Shown piece by piece: positions 39,090 to 48,898 of a stretch of DNA of 64,000 nucleotides. Under the pieces are notes generated by a model. It searched no databases, was not told where the DNA came from, and saw only the letters and a list, made by a program, of their open reading frames with translations. Numbering within the stretch: the stretch's first letter is position 1; every line of letters begins with the position of its first letter. Origin of the DNA: Pseudomonas sp. PSB18 (GTDB taxonomy: Bacteria > Pseudomonadota > Gammaproteobacteria > Pseudomonadales > Pseudomonadaceae); the NCBI RefSeq assembly GCF_014596565.1, contig NZ_NOIN01000001.1, positions 682,001-746,000 of the forward strand, given 5' to 3'. The translations under genes and the position numbers were made by a program.

Positions 39090-39398
39090 GTCAGGTGTCT
39101 CACTAACGATTAACTCCGGTAAGGCAAGAGCGGATTAAAAACGCTCGGCGACTCATCCATATGGGCAACACGATGGGGGGTAGTCCGTACGATCCCGTAT
39201 ACCCGTGCATAGCTGCAGCATGAGTCCTTCAGGTTAAACGCCTTGATGGATGTGGTATCCCCATTGCAGCAGGTTGCGAAGCATTTGGCAGGCGGGCACA
39301 CTGACTATAATCCCATGCCATAAGCCCATTTGCTCAATTCTCAAGGACGATCACTTGCAAACCAAGCAGTGGAACCTCCCCCAATGTGTGCGTAACTG
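39090..39398. other. Divergent intergenic region (island greB / NACHT operon)
   Basis: About 310 bases that must hold the promoters for greB (minus) and the NACHT operon (plus). A short Cys-rich frame (39110-39301, minus) lacks support. No operator is obvious. Confidence 0.5.
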
Positions 39399-42300
39399 AT
39401 GCAATCAGTACCGCTCAAGCGTAAGTTTACGCCCATCCCCGCAGCCTATCAGAAGAGCGATTTAGCACTCGACGAAGTGTGGTCAAGCCTCACTCGAGGT
39501 GAGAATAAGAGTTGGGATGACCTACTCGGTGAATATCGCGTTGTAATATTGGCGGAAGCGGGTGCGGGTAAGACCTACGAGCTGAAATCTGCGGCCCAGC
39601 GACTGATTAGCCAAGGAAGGCCTGGATTTTTTATTCGCATCGAAGATATCGACGACGATTTTGGTACTGCCTTCGAGGCGGGCTCTGAGTTAGCTTTTGA
39701 AGATTGGCTAGCTGGGGATGACGAAGCTTGGTTTTTTCTCGATTCTGTCGACGAGATCCGGCTCACCGAGCCGAGAGCGTTCGAGTCAGCGATCCGTGCC
39801 TTTGCCAAACGGATCCGTAATGCCCGCCAGCGCGCGCACATCTATATTTCAAGCCGCCCCTATGCCTGGCGACCAGTGCTTGATCGTGCTTTGATCGAAG
39901 AAGTGTTGCCGTTCGAGCCGCGGCGGCAGGAAACACTCGGTAGCGATGATTTGTCTACCGATGTCCAAAGTGGAGAGGCCATAGAGGGGGCCTATCCAGC
40001 GGTTGAAAACAGTAAGGACGATTCCCCCCCAACACTTCAGTTGTATCAGCTAGCCCCGCTCGATGAAGTTGAGGTTCGCCTATTCGCCGAGCATAGCGGC
40101 GTCGAAGACAGCATAGATTTCCTTGCGGCACTCGAGCGTAGCAGACTCTTCCCACTCGCACGACTTCCTTTCGACCTGCACGACCTACTTGCGACATGGC
40201 GCGAGACCAGGAGTCTGGCGAGTCGGCTTGACATCCTACAGGAAGGCGTTCGTCGCCAACTAACGCTGTCGCTTCAGGAAGATTCAACTTTGACTCTTCA
40301 GCGCGCAGAGGAAGGAGCGCAGCTAATCGCTATAGCGGCAGTGCTGACCGGACGTCCGAATATCAGACTCCCCGGCTCGCCTGGTGCCGAAGGGATTGAC
40401 GCTGAGTTGCTGCTGCCTAGCTGGACCTCTGCCGATATCGCATCGTTGCTTATGACCGGAGTTTTCGGTGAACCGATCTTCGGCGAAGTGCGCTTTCGAC
40501 ATCGTGAGATTCGCGAACTGCTCGCCGCTAGGTGGATCGAGCAGCAGCTAAAGCGGAGCGGCGGGCGGCATCATGTCGAAATGCTGATATTCAGCAGCCA
40601 ATATGGAGAGAACATCCTTACACCACGCTTAAGACCAGTTCTTCCCTGGCTGATACTTTTCAATGATTCGATCCGCGACCGCGTACTCACTGACCACCCC
40701 GAAGTTGCCGTGGAAGGCGGTGACGCAGCCCGCCTCCCCGTCGATGTCCGACGCAATATCTTGTCCATGCTGATCGACCAAGTGATCGACCCCTCTTCGG
40801 GTCTACGTAGCTTGGATAATGCAGAGATCGCTAAAATCGCCCACGCGGATCTGCAGGAATATGTTCATACGCTTATCGACAAGTATTTTGATAACGACGA
40901 TGCCATTTTCGTCCTCGGGCGCCTAGTTTGGCAGGGCGAAATGCGCAACTGCGTTGCCAGCCTATCCGAAATCTCTGCCAATCCAACTCGCGGCATCTAT
41001 GCTCGTCTCATCTCGATTCGCGCGGTCGCATGCCTCGGTAGTCCGGACCAACTCTATGCGCTTTGGCGGGCGCTCAACACCAATACTGTGCAAATCCAGC
41101 GGCGGTTGTTGGCTGAGCTCGTGGACAATGCCCCTGCCACCGCGGAAACCATCGAACTATTTCTTGCATCGATCGATAATTCCGAGCCGCGCAAAGAGTT
41201 CGAGGTCACCGGCTTAACCCTCTCACTTAATGGGTTTATCCAGCGACTACCTCTTTCCCGCGATCTCAAGACCGCGGAACTGCTATTCGTTTTTGCCGAA
41301 GGGCTACTGCGCTATCTCATTCGAGAGCCGTATGTTGAGCGTGGACATTGCCATGTCTCGGAAACCTTTCAGTGGCTTATGAGCCCCGCGCTGCATTGCA
41401 TCGAGCGATTGATAGATACGCGCTCGCCGGCGGCGCTTTCACGAGTTTCACTCGCGATCCTCGCTGCCACGCCAGCCCTACACTTCTGGCGAGGCGATGA
41501 CTATCAGGAGCGCAAGTCGATCGTAAACAGACTTGTTCCGGAATGGCCTGAACTTAACGACGCACTGTTTTGGAGGACGGTGACCGAGTATCGCGGAGTG
41601 CATGACGAAGAGCTAAAAGACGATTGGCCAGTCAGTTGGATGGGCCATTTCTGGAAGTTGGATGAAACCAGTTTCGCGCGCACCGTCGCTTGGATTCGAG
41701 ACCGAGAATTTTACGACGATAAGCTTGTAGCTCTTTCACGTGCTGTTCGCATCTACGCCGAAAACGACCAACCAGCAGCGTGGCTCGAGGATTTACATAA
41801 CGCAGTGGCAGGCAATCCGGACTTGGAAGCGTCCCTGAATTCCAAGCTCTATCCGACGACTTCGCCTGAAATGCAGCGATATCAGCAAGACGAACGCGAC
41901 CAGCACCTCAAGCAGAAGCATCGAGAAGAAAAGAACTCCAGCGCGCGCACTAAATTCGTTGCAAGGCTCACCGCTAATCCTGACATCATCCGCCACCCTC
42001 TGAACCTCAAGCCTGGCCAACTAAGCTCGGAGCAATATCATCTACTTCAAATTATCGAAGGAGACAAGTCACGTAACAGCCGTACCCAAGGCGCCAATTG
42101 GGCGGCACTTATTCCCGAGTTTGGAGCTGCGGTAGCCGAAGCCTACCGTGACGCGGCGATTGCATTCTGGCGCGCTTATAAGGCAGGAGTTCGCTCCGAA
42201 GGAGCCGACACCAGTAGCATCCCCTACGCACTCATTTTCGCAATGTCCGGGCTTGATATCGAGTTCCGCGACAATGGAAAAATGGGGGCATCGCTAAGAA

Positions 42301-43223
42301 AAACCGATGCGCGTCGAGCTCTTCGCTATGTCCTATGGGAGCTGAATGGCTTCCCGTGGTGGTTCGAAAAGTTTTACCGAGCATGGCCAAAGATTTCGCG
42401 GGATTTCCTCTGGAAGGAAATCGAGTGGGAACTCAAGCATACGCCTTCCGAACAGTCGCTTTACTATGTGCTGCACGACCTCGTCTACTACGCACCATGG
42501 CTCCATACCGAATTCGCGCCGTTGCTCAGTGGTTGGCTTTCAAAGCATCAGGCACCCAATCTCGACTGCCTACGTTATTGTCGCGCAATCATGATAGGTG
42601 GTGGTTTGGTTGCTGCGGACATTGCCACGCTCTCGATGCGCAAAATAGCAGACACGGGAACGCCGCCGGAGCAACTTGCAACTTGGCATGCGCTGCGAAC
42701 TGATGCCGATCCAGCTCGCGGGGTTCCGGCGGTCAGTGGACTGTTTGATTCCGGCACCCTCCTCGACCCCGCCGGCTTCGTCAGCTCTTTCAGCGTCGCA
42801 TTGATAGGTAGCCGCCGGGACGTGAGTCCAATCTTCGGCCTCTTCAAAACGCCTAGCTACCTTAAAGAACTCTATCTGCTGACCCATCGTACGGTCAGGG
42901 TGGCTGACGACATCGAGCGAGCAGGCAAAGGCGTCTATTCGCCAACTTTGCGGGACGAAGCACAGGATGCACGCGAGAGCTTATTCGCTCTTCTTACTCA
43001 AATCCCTGGCGAACTCACCTACCGAACAATCCTCGAATTGTCGATAGAACATCCGGCACCCCGCTATCGCGACTACATGCGTACCCGCGCATACGAGCGT
43101 GCCGTGGAGGATGGCGACCTACCTGCATGGAGCGAATCCGAAGTTGCACGACTAGTCCAACGCCTAAGCGTGTATCCGATCGTTGCCGCGTTACCTAACG
43201 GAGCCGACAGTGCAAAAGCTTGA
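39399..43223 (+). CDS. NACHT-type STAND ATPase, putative defence sensor
   Basis: 1274-residue P-loop ATPase. After a short N-terminus (about 45 residues) without an effector domain comes the nucleotide-binding domain: Walker A LAEAGAGKT (53-59), Walker B WFFLDSVDEIRL with the extra acidic residues typical of NACHT (about 111-122), and a sensor-like YISSRPYAWRP (about 148-158). The remaining 1000 residues are mostly helical, with no recognised domain, and probably form the ligand-sensing superstructure. STAND proteins oligomerise on a trigger and switch on an effector. Here the effector is not fused, but two HNH-containing genes follow with a 14-base overlap and a 1-base gap. Not recognised as any named system; defence function is inferred from the fold and the island context. 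Confidence 0.75.
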   Translation: MQSVPLKRKFTPIPAAYQKSDLALDEVWSSLTRGENKSWDDLLGEYRVVILAEAGAGKTYELKSAAQRLISQGRPGFFIRIEDIDDDFGTAFEAGSELAFEDWLAGDDEAWFFLDSVDEIRLTEPRAFESAIRAFAKRIRNARQRAHIYISSRPYAWRPVLDRALIEEVLPFEPRRQETLGSDDLSTDVQSGEAIEGAYPAVENSKDDSPPTLQLYQLAPLDEVEVRLFAEHSGVEDSIDFLAALERSRLFPLARLPFDLHDLLATWRETRSLASRLDILQEGVRRQLTLSLQEDSTLTLQRAEEGAQLIAIAAVLTGRPNIRLPGSPGAEGIDAELLLPSWTSADIASLLMTGVFGEPIFGEVRFRHREIRELLAARWIEQQLKRSGGRHHVEMLIFSSQYGENILTPRLRPVLPWLILFNDSIRDRVLTDHPEVAVEGGDAARLPVDVRRNILSMLIDQVIDPSSGLRSLDNAEIAKIAHADLQEYVHTLIDKYFDNDDAIFVLGRLVWQGEMRNCVASLSEISANPTRGIYARLISIRAVACLGSPDQLYALWRALNTNTVQIQRRLLAELVDNAPATAETIELFLASIDNSEPRKEFEVTGLTLSLNGFIQRLPLSRDLKTAELLFVFAEGLLRYLIREPYVERGHCHVSETFQWLMSPALHCIERLIDTRSPAALSRVSLAILAATPALHFWRGDDYQERKSIVNRLVPEWPELNDALFWRTVTEYRGVHDEELKDDWPVSWMGHFWKLDETSFARTVAWIRDREFYDDKLVALSRAVRIYAENDQPAAWLEDLHNAVAGNPDLEASLNSKLYPTTSPEMQRYQQDERDQHLKQKHREEKNSSARTKFVARLTANPDIIRHPLNLKPGQLSSEQYHLLQIIEGDKSRNSRTQGANWAALIPEFGAAVAEAYRDAAIAFWRAYKAGVRSEGADTSSIPYALIFAMSGLDIEFRDNGKMGASLRKTDARRALRYVLWELNGFPWWFEKFYRAWPKISRDFLWKEIEWELKHTPSEQSLYYVLHDLVYYAPWLHTEFAPLLSGWLSKHQAPNLDCLRYCRAIMIGGGLVAADIATLSMRKIADTGTPPEQLATWHALRTDADPARGVPAVSGLFDSGTLLDPAGFVSSFSVALIGSRRDVSPIFGLFKTPSYLKELYLLTHRTVRVADDIERAGKGVYSPTLRDEAQDARESLFALLTQIPGELTYRTILELSIEHPAPRYRDYMRTRAYERAVEDGDLPAWSESEVARLVQRLSVYPIVAALPNGADSAKA

Positions 43224-45525
43224 AAGGCCGGACAAGTCGCCGGCAGTTCTACGGTCGAGAGCAGCGCATCAAGCGCGACAACAGATGCGCGACTTTTGGG
43301 CGCTCGATCGACAACGCCGAGCTCAGACTAGCGTGCCAGCTATTGGACTCAGTTCAACAGACCAACGTTTAATTACCGCGGTTGCCGGAATGAGCCTCAA
43401 CCGGTGCGCCTTTTGCGAAGCAAAGGAACTGCTTTCGGTTCACCGTTTCCGTCCTGCAGGTAACGCACTGCCACTCGCTGAAACGAGTAACGCACACCTT
43501 TACTACCTATGGCTCGCTGACGCTTGGCAGAACCTATTGCCAATTTGCACTAGCTGCATTCCGCGTGAGACGCAGTTTCCAACTGACGGTGCCCGTGCGC
43601 CGCTGCCGTCGCTTCGCCAGATCGATGCCTATGTCGAACGAGACGATGGTCTTTGGCCGTCTTATCCTCCCAAAGAAACCATTCTCCTCCTCGACCCTGC
43701 GCGAGACCGTGACTTCGAGAAACACCTCGTTCCCAAGCTCAACGGTGAGATTATTGGAAGCTCGCGAAAGGGCGAGACTACAGTGCTCGTATTCGATCTC
43801 AATCGTGCCAAGCGCCGTCACCAGCGCCACCAGACTTATCAATCGCTAATCGACCGCCTCCTAGTACTGCTCCGGGAAGGTAAAAAGTTCAATGACTCGC
43901 CCGATTGGAAGTTGATCTTTGATTTTCCGATGATTGAGTTCGGTGGAACTTGGTTCTTACTGTTGCGTCGCATTGCGAGGTGGATTGCAGTTTCGAAAGT
44001 CGTGAGATGGAAAACCTCCAGCAACCTGATCCGTGCGTTTTTTTTGCGGCTTGCTGACGATGGTGACGCTATCTATCACCTCGAGGCCGCTCTTTCCGCA
44101 ATAGCAGAGGAGGATGAGGGATTGCGCGCCCGTCGCTGGTCAATCGGCCCGATGTATACGGCACGCACATCTATAGCAGCCGTCGAAATCAGCAATTTCA
44201 AAGCGATCGAGGGGCTACAACTGACCTTGGGCGAACCTGCTGCACGGCGGGGCGATCTAGTTAGTGGGCGCGCACCATCACTGGTGATTCTTGGTGAAAA
44301 TGCGACCGGTAAAAGTTCGATACTTGAGGCTATATCGCTGGCGCTTACTACCTCCGCTGCTCGCACCGCACTTAATGTGCCTTGGACCCAGTTGGTTCTT
44401 GACCCCTCGCAACTCGGCCTCGAACGCGTAAAAACGGCGTTGCCCGCTGAAGTGCGCGTTAAGCTTACGAACGATCAGTCGGTGACGTTGACGATTGAAC
44501 ATGGCGCACCGACGGTACGCAGTGAACTAGGAAACCACCACGTGCCAGTATTTGCCTATGGTGCATTCCGACGCTTCCTGACCGGTACACGCAGGCCTGC
44601 ACCCCATAAGCATATCCGCAACCTCTTCGACGGCAGCACGCTTTCCAATCCCGAGCCTTGGCTCAAAGCCCTGAAACAAGATCAGTTCGACATGGTGATC
44701 CGCACCTTGCGTGACCTGCTATCGATCGAGGGGGAGTTCGACGTCATACAGCGCGAGCGCGGTTCGCGCCAACTGCGCATGGTCACCTCCCTGACAGAAC
44801 CAGACGGTGAAATACGTTACAGCCGAACCCCGCTGCATGCAGTCTCGTCGGGATATCGTTCAATGCTGGCCATGGTGTGCGACATCCTGCGCGGGCTGCT
44901 TGATCCCCAAGTATACGAAGGGTTTGAGAGTTTTCGGAATGCCAAAGGAGTCATCCTGATTGACGAAATCGAGGCCCACCTACATCCGCGCTGGAAAGTG
45001 CAGGTCATGTCCAGCCTGCGTAACGCGCTTCCTGGGATGACATTCATCGTCACGACACATGACCCGCTATGCCTACGTGGCATGGGAGAAGGTGAAGTGG
45101 TAGTGCTCCAACGTATCGCGGCCATCGATAGCGCGCGTGAAAGTCAGATGCCAATTATCGTAGAGCGCATGATGGGACTACCGTCAGTCGCTGATTTGCG
45201 GATCGAACAGCTTCTAACTTCCGACTTTTTCCAGATGCTCTCCACAGACGATGCTGCAGCCGACCGGAGTCTTGCAGGGATCGCCGATCTCATTGCCGCG
45301 CGCGCGCGGGGCGATGAACTGTCCTTGGAAGATAGCCGTATTCTCGCGGATTTTGAGCGAGACATTGCCAGTGCGCTTCCAGTTGGGTCTAGTGAAGTCC
45401 ATCGCATCGTGCAGGACACTGTCGCGGAGTATCTTCGGCGTCGTCGCGACGCCAGTAGCGAAACACTCCAGCGGCTGCGTGATGATGCCAGAGCTGAGAT
45501 TCTCGCTGCGTTGGAAGCGCTCTGA
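43210..45525 (+). CDS. HNH (degenerate) - AAA ATPase fusion, PtuA-like
   Basis: 771-residue protein. The N-terminal zinc-finger HNH-like domain (about 60-120) has CAFC (C66, C69), HRFRP and NLLPICTSC (C113, C116), but the EH pair of active HNH is HR here and the Asn after the last Cys is Ile, so nuclease activity is doubtful. The C-terminal half is an SMC/RecF-type ATPase as in Septu PtuA: Walker A LGENATGKSS (about 362-370), a signature-like SSGYRSMLAM, Walker B VILIDEIEAHLHP (about 580) and FIVTTHDP. The GTG at 43210 is chosen because GGAG is 6 bases upstream and this gives a 14-base overlap with the NACHT gene. Translational coupling implies a joint function. Confidence 0.78.
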   Translation: MQKLERPDKSPAVLRSRAAHQARQQMRDFWALDRQRRAQTSVPAIGLSSTDQRLITAVAGMSLNRCAFCEAKELLSVHRFRPAGNALPLAETSNAHLYYLWLADAWQNLLPICTSCIPRETQFPTDGARAPLPSLRQIDAYVERDDGLWPSYPPKETILLLDPARDRDFEKHLVPKLNGEIIGSSRKGETTVLVFDLNRAKRRHQRHQTYQSLIDRLLVLLREGKKFNDSPDWKLIFDFPMIEFGGTWFLLLRRIARWIAVSKVVRWKTSSNLIRAFFLRLADDGDAIYHLEAALSAIAEEDEGLRARRWSIGPMYTARTSIAAVEISNFKAIEGLQLTLGEPAARRGDLVSGRAPSLVILGENATGKSSILEAISLALTTSAARTALNVPWTQLVLDPSQLGLERVKTALPAEVRVKLTNDQSVTLTIEHGAPTVRSELGNHHVPVFAYGAFRRFLTGTRRPAPHKHIRNLFDGSTLSNPEPWLKALKQDQFDMVIRTLRDLLSIEGEFDVIQRERGSRQLRMVTSLTEPDGEIRYSRTPLHAVSSGYRSMLAMVCDILRGLLDPQVYEGFESFRNAKGVILIDEIEAHLHPRWKVQVMSSLRNALPGMTFIVTTHDPLCLRGMGEGEVVVLQRIAAIDSARESQMPIIVERMMGLPSVADLRIEQLLTSDFFQMLSTDDAAADRSLAGIADLIAARARGDELSLEDSRILADFERDIASALPVGSSEVHRIVQDTVAEYLRRRRDASSETLQRLRDDARAEILAALEAL

Positions 45526-45526
45526 G

Positions 45527-46492
45527 ATGCGTAGGGTAGATCGCGGCAGTGTAGACGTTCCAAAATCACTCTTGCTCGGCGGCGCAGGCCCGGCAGAGTT
45601 GACAACGGTGAAGGAACACCACAACGCACCAAATCCGCCAGCTAACCAAAATAGTGGCAAAAAGAAGAGTTTCACTTTTACAGCGTACAAAAGTGCCGAT
45701 ATACGGGCCGCCCTTGAGAAGTTGTTTTACGACAAATGTGCCTACTGTGAGACAGTCTATGCCGCCTCAGCACCTGTCGACATCGAACACTATCGCCCGA
45801 AAGGTGCCGTTGCCGAGGACGCGGCACACGGCGGCTACTGGTGGATCGCGATGGATTGGGACAATTTGCTACCAAGTTGTATCGACTGTAACCGCAAGCG
45901 TGGGCAGGTCTTGGTCGAGCCATCTTCTAGCCTTGCCGTACTCGCTGCGAACGTAAAGCCGGCGGTCACCCAATCAGGCAAAAAGGACAGTTTCCCTCTT
46001 GCAGTTACGGGTGTACGCGCAATGGGAGAGGAAGCAGAACTCGAGGACGAACAAGCACTGCTTATCAATCCGTGCTGTGACGACCCAGCAACTAGCTTGA
46101 TGTACAGTTTTGACCCAGCGCATCCGGCTGGGCTGGTTGTTCCGACAGGAGAGCTGGATCAGCAGGTACGCGGCGCGGTTTCGATACAGATTTATGGCCT
46201 CAATCGGCTAAAGCTCGTACAGGATAGAACCAGATTGCTAAGACGTCTTGAGTTCCTCGGCGATCTCGTTATCGATCTCGCATCCTCGATTACTGAACTT
46301 GAAGCGCCTGCTGTCCAGAGAGCATTGCAAGGGACATCAGCAGAGAACGTCGCATCGAGGCTGCGTCTGCTGCGTGACCGGACTTTGGCCGAGATAAAGT
46401 CTTTTACCAAAGACGATGCCCCCTATTCATCTATGGCAAGCGCTTGGCTCGAGCAATTTAAAGCGCGAATTCGCCCTGTTACACCCGTCTAA
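45527..46492 (+). CDS. HNH endonuclease, PtuB-like
   Basis: 321-residue nuclease candidate with an intact HNH: CAYC (C71, C74), IEHYRPKG (E87, H88), WDNLLPSCIDCN (N113, C118, C121, N122). This matches the TIGR02646/PtuB type that acts with PtuA ATPases in Septu and retron-Ec78 defence. ATG 45527 lies one base after the stop of the ATPase gene; the longer frame upstream would overlap that gene. A C-terminal region of about 150 residues is helical. As the only intact nuclease in the operon it is the likely effector, cutting DNA or tRNA once released by the sensor. Confidence 0.8.
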   Translation: MRRVDRGSVDVPKSLLLGGAGPAELTTVKEHHNAPNPPANQNSGKKKSFTFTAYKSADIRAALEKLFYDKCAYCETVYAASAPVDIEHYRPKGAVAEDAAHGGYWWIAMDWDNLLPSCIDCNRKRGQVLVEPSSSLAVLAANVKPAVTQSGKKDSFPLAVTGVRAMGEEAELEDEQALLINPCCDDPATSLMYSFDPAHPAGLVVPTGELDQQVRGAVSIQIYGLNRLKLVQDRTRLLRRLEFLGDLVIDLASSITELEAPAVQRALQGTSAENVASRLRLLRDRTLAEIKSFTKDDAPYSSMASAWLEQFKARIRPVTPV

Positions 46493-46829
46493 GCTTTTCC
46501 TTACAACCTGGCCGCCTTTTTGGCAGATCAGCGACTTTCAAGCGAATAGTCCAGTGGGTCGCACACCACGCAATTTTCATGATGGGCCAGAAGCTCCGCT
46601 AGCTGCTCAGGCCGGGGCCTTGTTTCTCGAAGTCGAATCGGCCTTCGGATAGAATCGCCATTAAACCGGTAGCCCCCCCTTTAATTAAGCACTCCCCCCC
46701 ACTCCTGCCATGACGCGAGCCGCCAAGGGCACTTTTTTCTGGGTTAATTCAGTATCTCGGGCGATTGAGAATGTGAGCTCTCTCCATCTATCAGATTTAC
46801 CTATAGTTATCCTCCCACAAATAAGCACC
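46493..46829. other. Convergent intergenic region
   Basis: 340 bases between convergent operons. Runs of C around 46680 and no recognisable terminator or gene. A short frame ending FLEVESAFG could be a gene remnant, but it cannot be named. Confidence 0.45.
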
Positions 46830-48239
46830 CTAAAGGATGTAAGCCAATGGGCCATTTAAGCTGACCAAGCCTCTTAAATCATCGAGGCTCAGCCGTACGG
46901 TCACAATTCCGTTTGCTCCAGCAGCAGCTTCATACTCGGAAAAACACAAATATAGGTAACTGTTATCAAAATAATAACACTGATTATCAGACACAGTCTG
47001 AAACCAGTTTCCAGGTATTGTCTTCGTCAGTTCAGTACTAGCCATTGTGTTTATTTTTTCGACATAACCTGACCGAAACAGATCCTTAAATTCGACAGGC
47101 TCACCGTTTCTTACATTTATATTCAAGCTAATAACTTCATTGTGTGCACCGGCGGCGTTATGACCATAGAAGTAGCCTTCTGCCACGACACTCAAAACAC
47201 CCCCATCAATCCTTGCACTTTTTATGTGCATAATTCGATCCTCAGTGCCGTCGAAGCTCTCATTCACCCCAATCCGATGCTGAATCTGCGAATTTATTTT
47301 CTTCTCCAGATAGGCATCACCCAAACCAGACACCTCAACATATTCTAGTTCAATGGTGGCAACGTCGACATTTGTATCAGGCCTGTAGTCCTTTATATGT
47401 TTACTGACCTTACGATACTCAAGTTTTGGCTGAGAAGGGACGGAAGGGGGCGCAGGTACATGTTGCTGAGGGACAGACTCACTTGGTTTTTCGCCCATTA
47501 TTTTTTCTGCAGGGTTCGTCCAAAAAACCGCCGCAAACACAGCAAGTGCGCCACCTGCTCGTAGCCAACCGCCAAATTTTATTTCTATGAAACCAGACAT
47601 TACAGCTACCACCCCAGCGGCAGACAGCGACGCAACGAGCCGGAAAATTATGTATTGGAAATCGGTCGGGTTCGGTAAAAATATGGCAATCGCAATAATC
47701 GCGATTAAAAACACGACGCCAAAGCCGAAGGAAATCACTATTCGGACGCCAGAAGTCAATGTAAATCCCTCTCTATTATCAAGGCCGTACGTTGGCAAAC
47801 TATTTTCGACTAGGCTTTGACGCAGCGATCGAATAAGTGGCGCCTTCAAGTACTTTTTGCAGAGTCGCTGCATATTTGCGTACTCTGTACTGGACGGTCT
47901 GTAGCTGCCGTTAATGTTCAGTCTCTCAAAACCAGCCTGTAAAAGGCTGAAATGTTGCGGCATGGTTTGCAATATCGCATAGCAATCCTCAGCAAAACCC
48001 TGCGCCCACAAACCGTCACCATGAGCGCCTAGCAAACTGCTATTGCCAACAAACTCCTCGCAGAAATTATAGTATTCAGCACCTTTACGCTGAATATCTA
48101 AGAGACTTGACGTTGCCACCGCCGAATCCCACCCACCTTGGGTTTTAAGCACATACTGAGTGATAGCATCAATGTAACTTGACTTAAATTCCGCCAACCT
48201 ATTTTTTGCGAGAACAACATCTTGCTCTTTCGTACTCAA
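46830..48239 (-). CDS. Membrane protein with DUF3298-like C-terminal domain
   Basis: 469-residue protein. The N-terminal 160 residues are helical and soluble. Two or three hydrophobic segments follow (about 172-195, 203-222, 229-243). After a Pro-rich linker (PSESVPQQHVPAPPSVPSQP) the C-terminal 180 residues resemble DUF3298 (VEFKDLF..., YLCFSEYEAAAGANGIVTVRL), an extracytoplasmic fold also seen in the anti-sigma factor RsiV. The topology would put the C-terminal domain outside. A TTG start at 48239 is assumed. It ends an operon of two small paralogues and is convergent with the HNH gene. Function unknown; a membrane effector is one possibility. Confidence 0.6.
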   Translation of the reverse strand: MSTKEQDVVLAKNRLAEFKSSYIDAITQYVLKTQGGWDSAVATSSLLDIQRKGAEYYNFCEEFVGNSSLLGAHGDGLWAQGFAEDCYAILQTMPQHFSLLQAGFERLNINGSYRPSSTEYANMQRLCKKYLKAPLIRSLRQSLVENSLPTYGLDNREGFTLTSGVRIVISFGFGVVFLIAIIAIAIFLPNPTDFQYIIFRLVASLSAAGVVAVMSGFIEIKFGGWLRAGGALAVFAAVFWTNPAEKIMGEKPSESVPQQHVPAPPSVPSQPKLEYRKVSKHIKDYRPDTNVDVATIELEYVEVSGLGDAYLEKKINSQIQHRIGVNESFDGTEDRIMHIKSARIDGGVLSVVAEGYFYGHNAAGAHNEVISLNINVRNGEPVEFKDLFRSGYVEKINTMASTELTKTIPGNWFQTVSDNQCYYFDNSYLYLCFSEYEAAAGANGIVTVRLSLDDLRGLVSLNGPLAYIL

Positions 48240-48261
48240 TTGTTCTGCCTGCTTGAGACGG

Positions 48262-48519
48262 TCATCGTTTAGTTTGCTGCAAAGCCATCGTTAACAGCAT
48301 CGAGATATCTTTATTATCCACGCCAGCAGTAACAAAAAACTGCGTACCAGGGCATTGCCGAGCAACGATCAATGCGATATCGGTCGACGTGATGACTCTT
48401 TTTGAAGCCTTTAGAGCCTGTAGCTGGCTTTCTATCCTTGCGAGATCCATCGAACTAGGGGCCCAGCTCCTGATTCTTGCTGCCCGTTCGAGAAATTCTC
48501 TAAGATTCCCAGTAATCAT
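48262..48519 (-). CDS. Small protein, paralogue of the next gene upstream
   Basis: 85-residue protein, not recognised. Its C-terminal half (IVARQCPGTQFFVTAGVD, then NKDISMLLTMALQQT) aligns to the 95-residue product encoded just upstream (LVKKHCPSAGQWVYKGLD, NSDIRTLLALATQIT), so the two are ancient duplicates. The start overlaps the upstream stop (ATGA), and the DUF3298 gene follows after 22 bases. Confidence 0.65.
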   Translation of the reverse strand: MITGNLREFLERAARIRSWAPSSMDLARIESQLQALKASKRVITSTDIALIVARQCPGTQFFVTAGVDNKDISMLLTMALQQTKR

Positions 48520-48803
48520 TCCGCGCGTCCTTCTGTGATTTGGGTGGCCAACGCAAGCAAGGTTCTAATGTCAGAGTTATCAAGCCCCTTATAGACCCAC
48601 TGACCGGCGGAAGGACAATGTTTCTTTACTAGCTCAGACCATTTAGCCGCATCCAGAACATTTCCGGATTTAGCATATGCTACGGCTTCGGACGATATAC
48701 AGAATACTTGTGAACGGCTGGGTTCGTGAGGAGAGGTGCCAAATGTCATCCTGATTCTGTAAGCAAAATCCATTAGTCGGTCCCGAGTGAGCAAAACCGT
48801 CAT
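48516..48803 (-). CDS. Small protein, first gene of a three-gene unit
   Basis: 95-residue soluble protein, not recognised; it shares the CP(G/S)...(V/Y)..G(V/L)DN.DI..LL..A pattern with its downstream neighbour. A pair of such small paralogues ahead of a membrane protein suggests a heterodimer that controls or loads the membrane component. Function unknown. Confidence 0.65.
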   Translation of the reverse strand: MTVLLTRDRLMDFAYRIRMTFGTSPHEPSRSQVFCISSEAVAYAKSGNVLDAAKWSELVKKHCPSAGQWVYKGLDNSDIRTLLALATQITEGRAE

Positions 48804-48898
48804 GATAGCATCTAGCCTTCTTCCGATTGAATCCGCTCCGAAACATCGATCTCATATCTGGATCGGCCTGATTACGGATTCCTCGTTTTTTGGAACCT

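Noticed and set aside
39110..39301. Cys-rich 63-codon minus-strand frame
   Set aside because: No ribosome site, and it occupies the divergent promoter region between greB and the NACHT operon.
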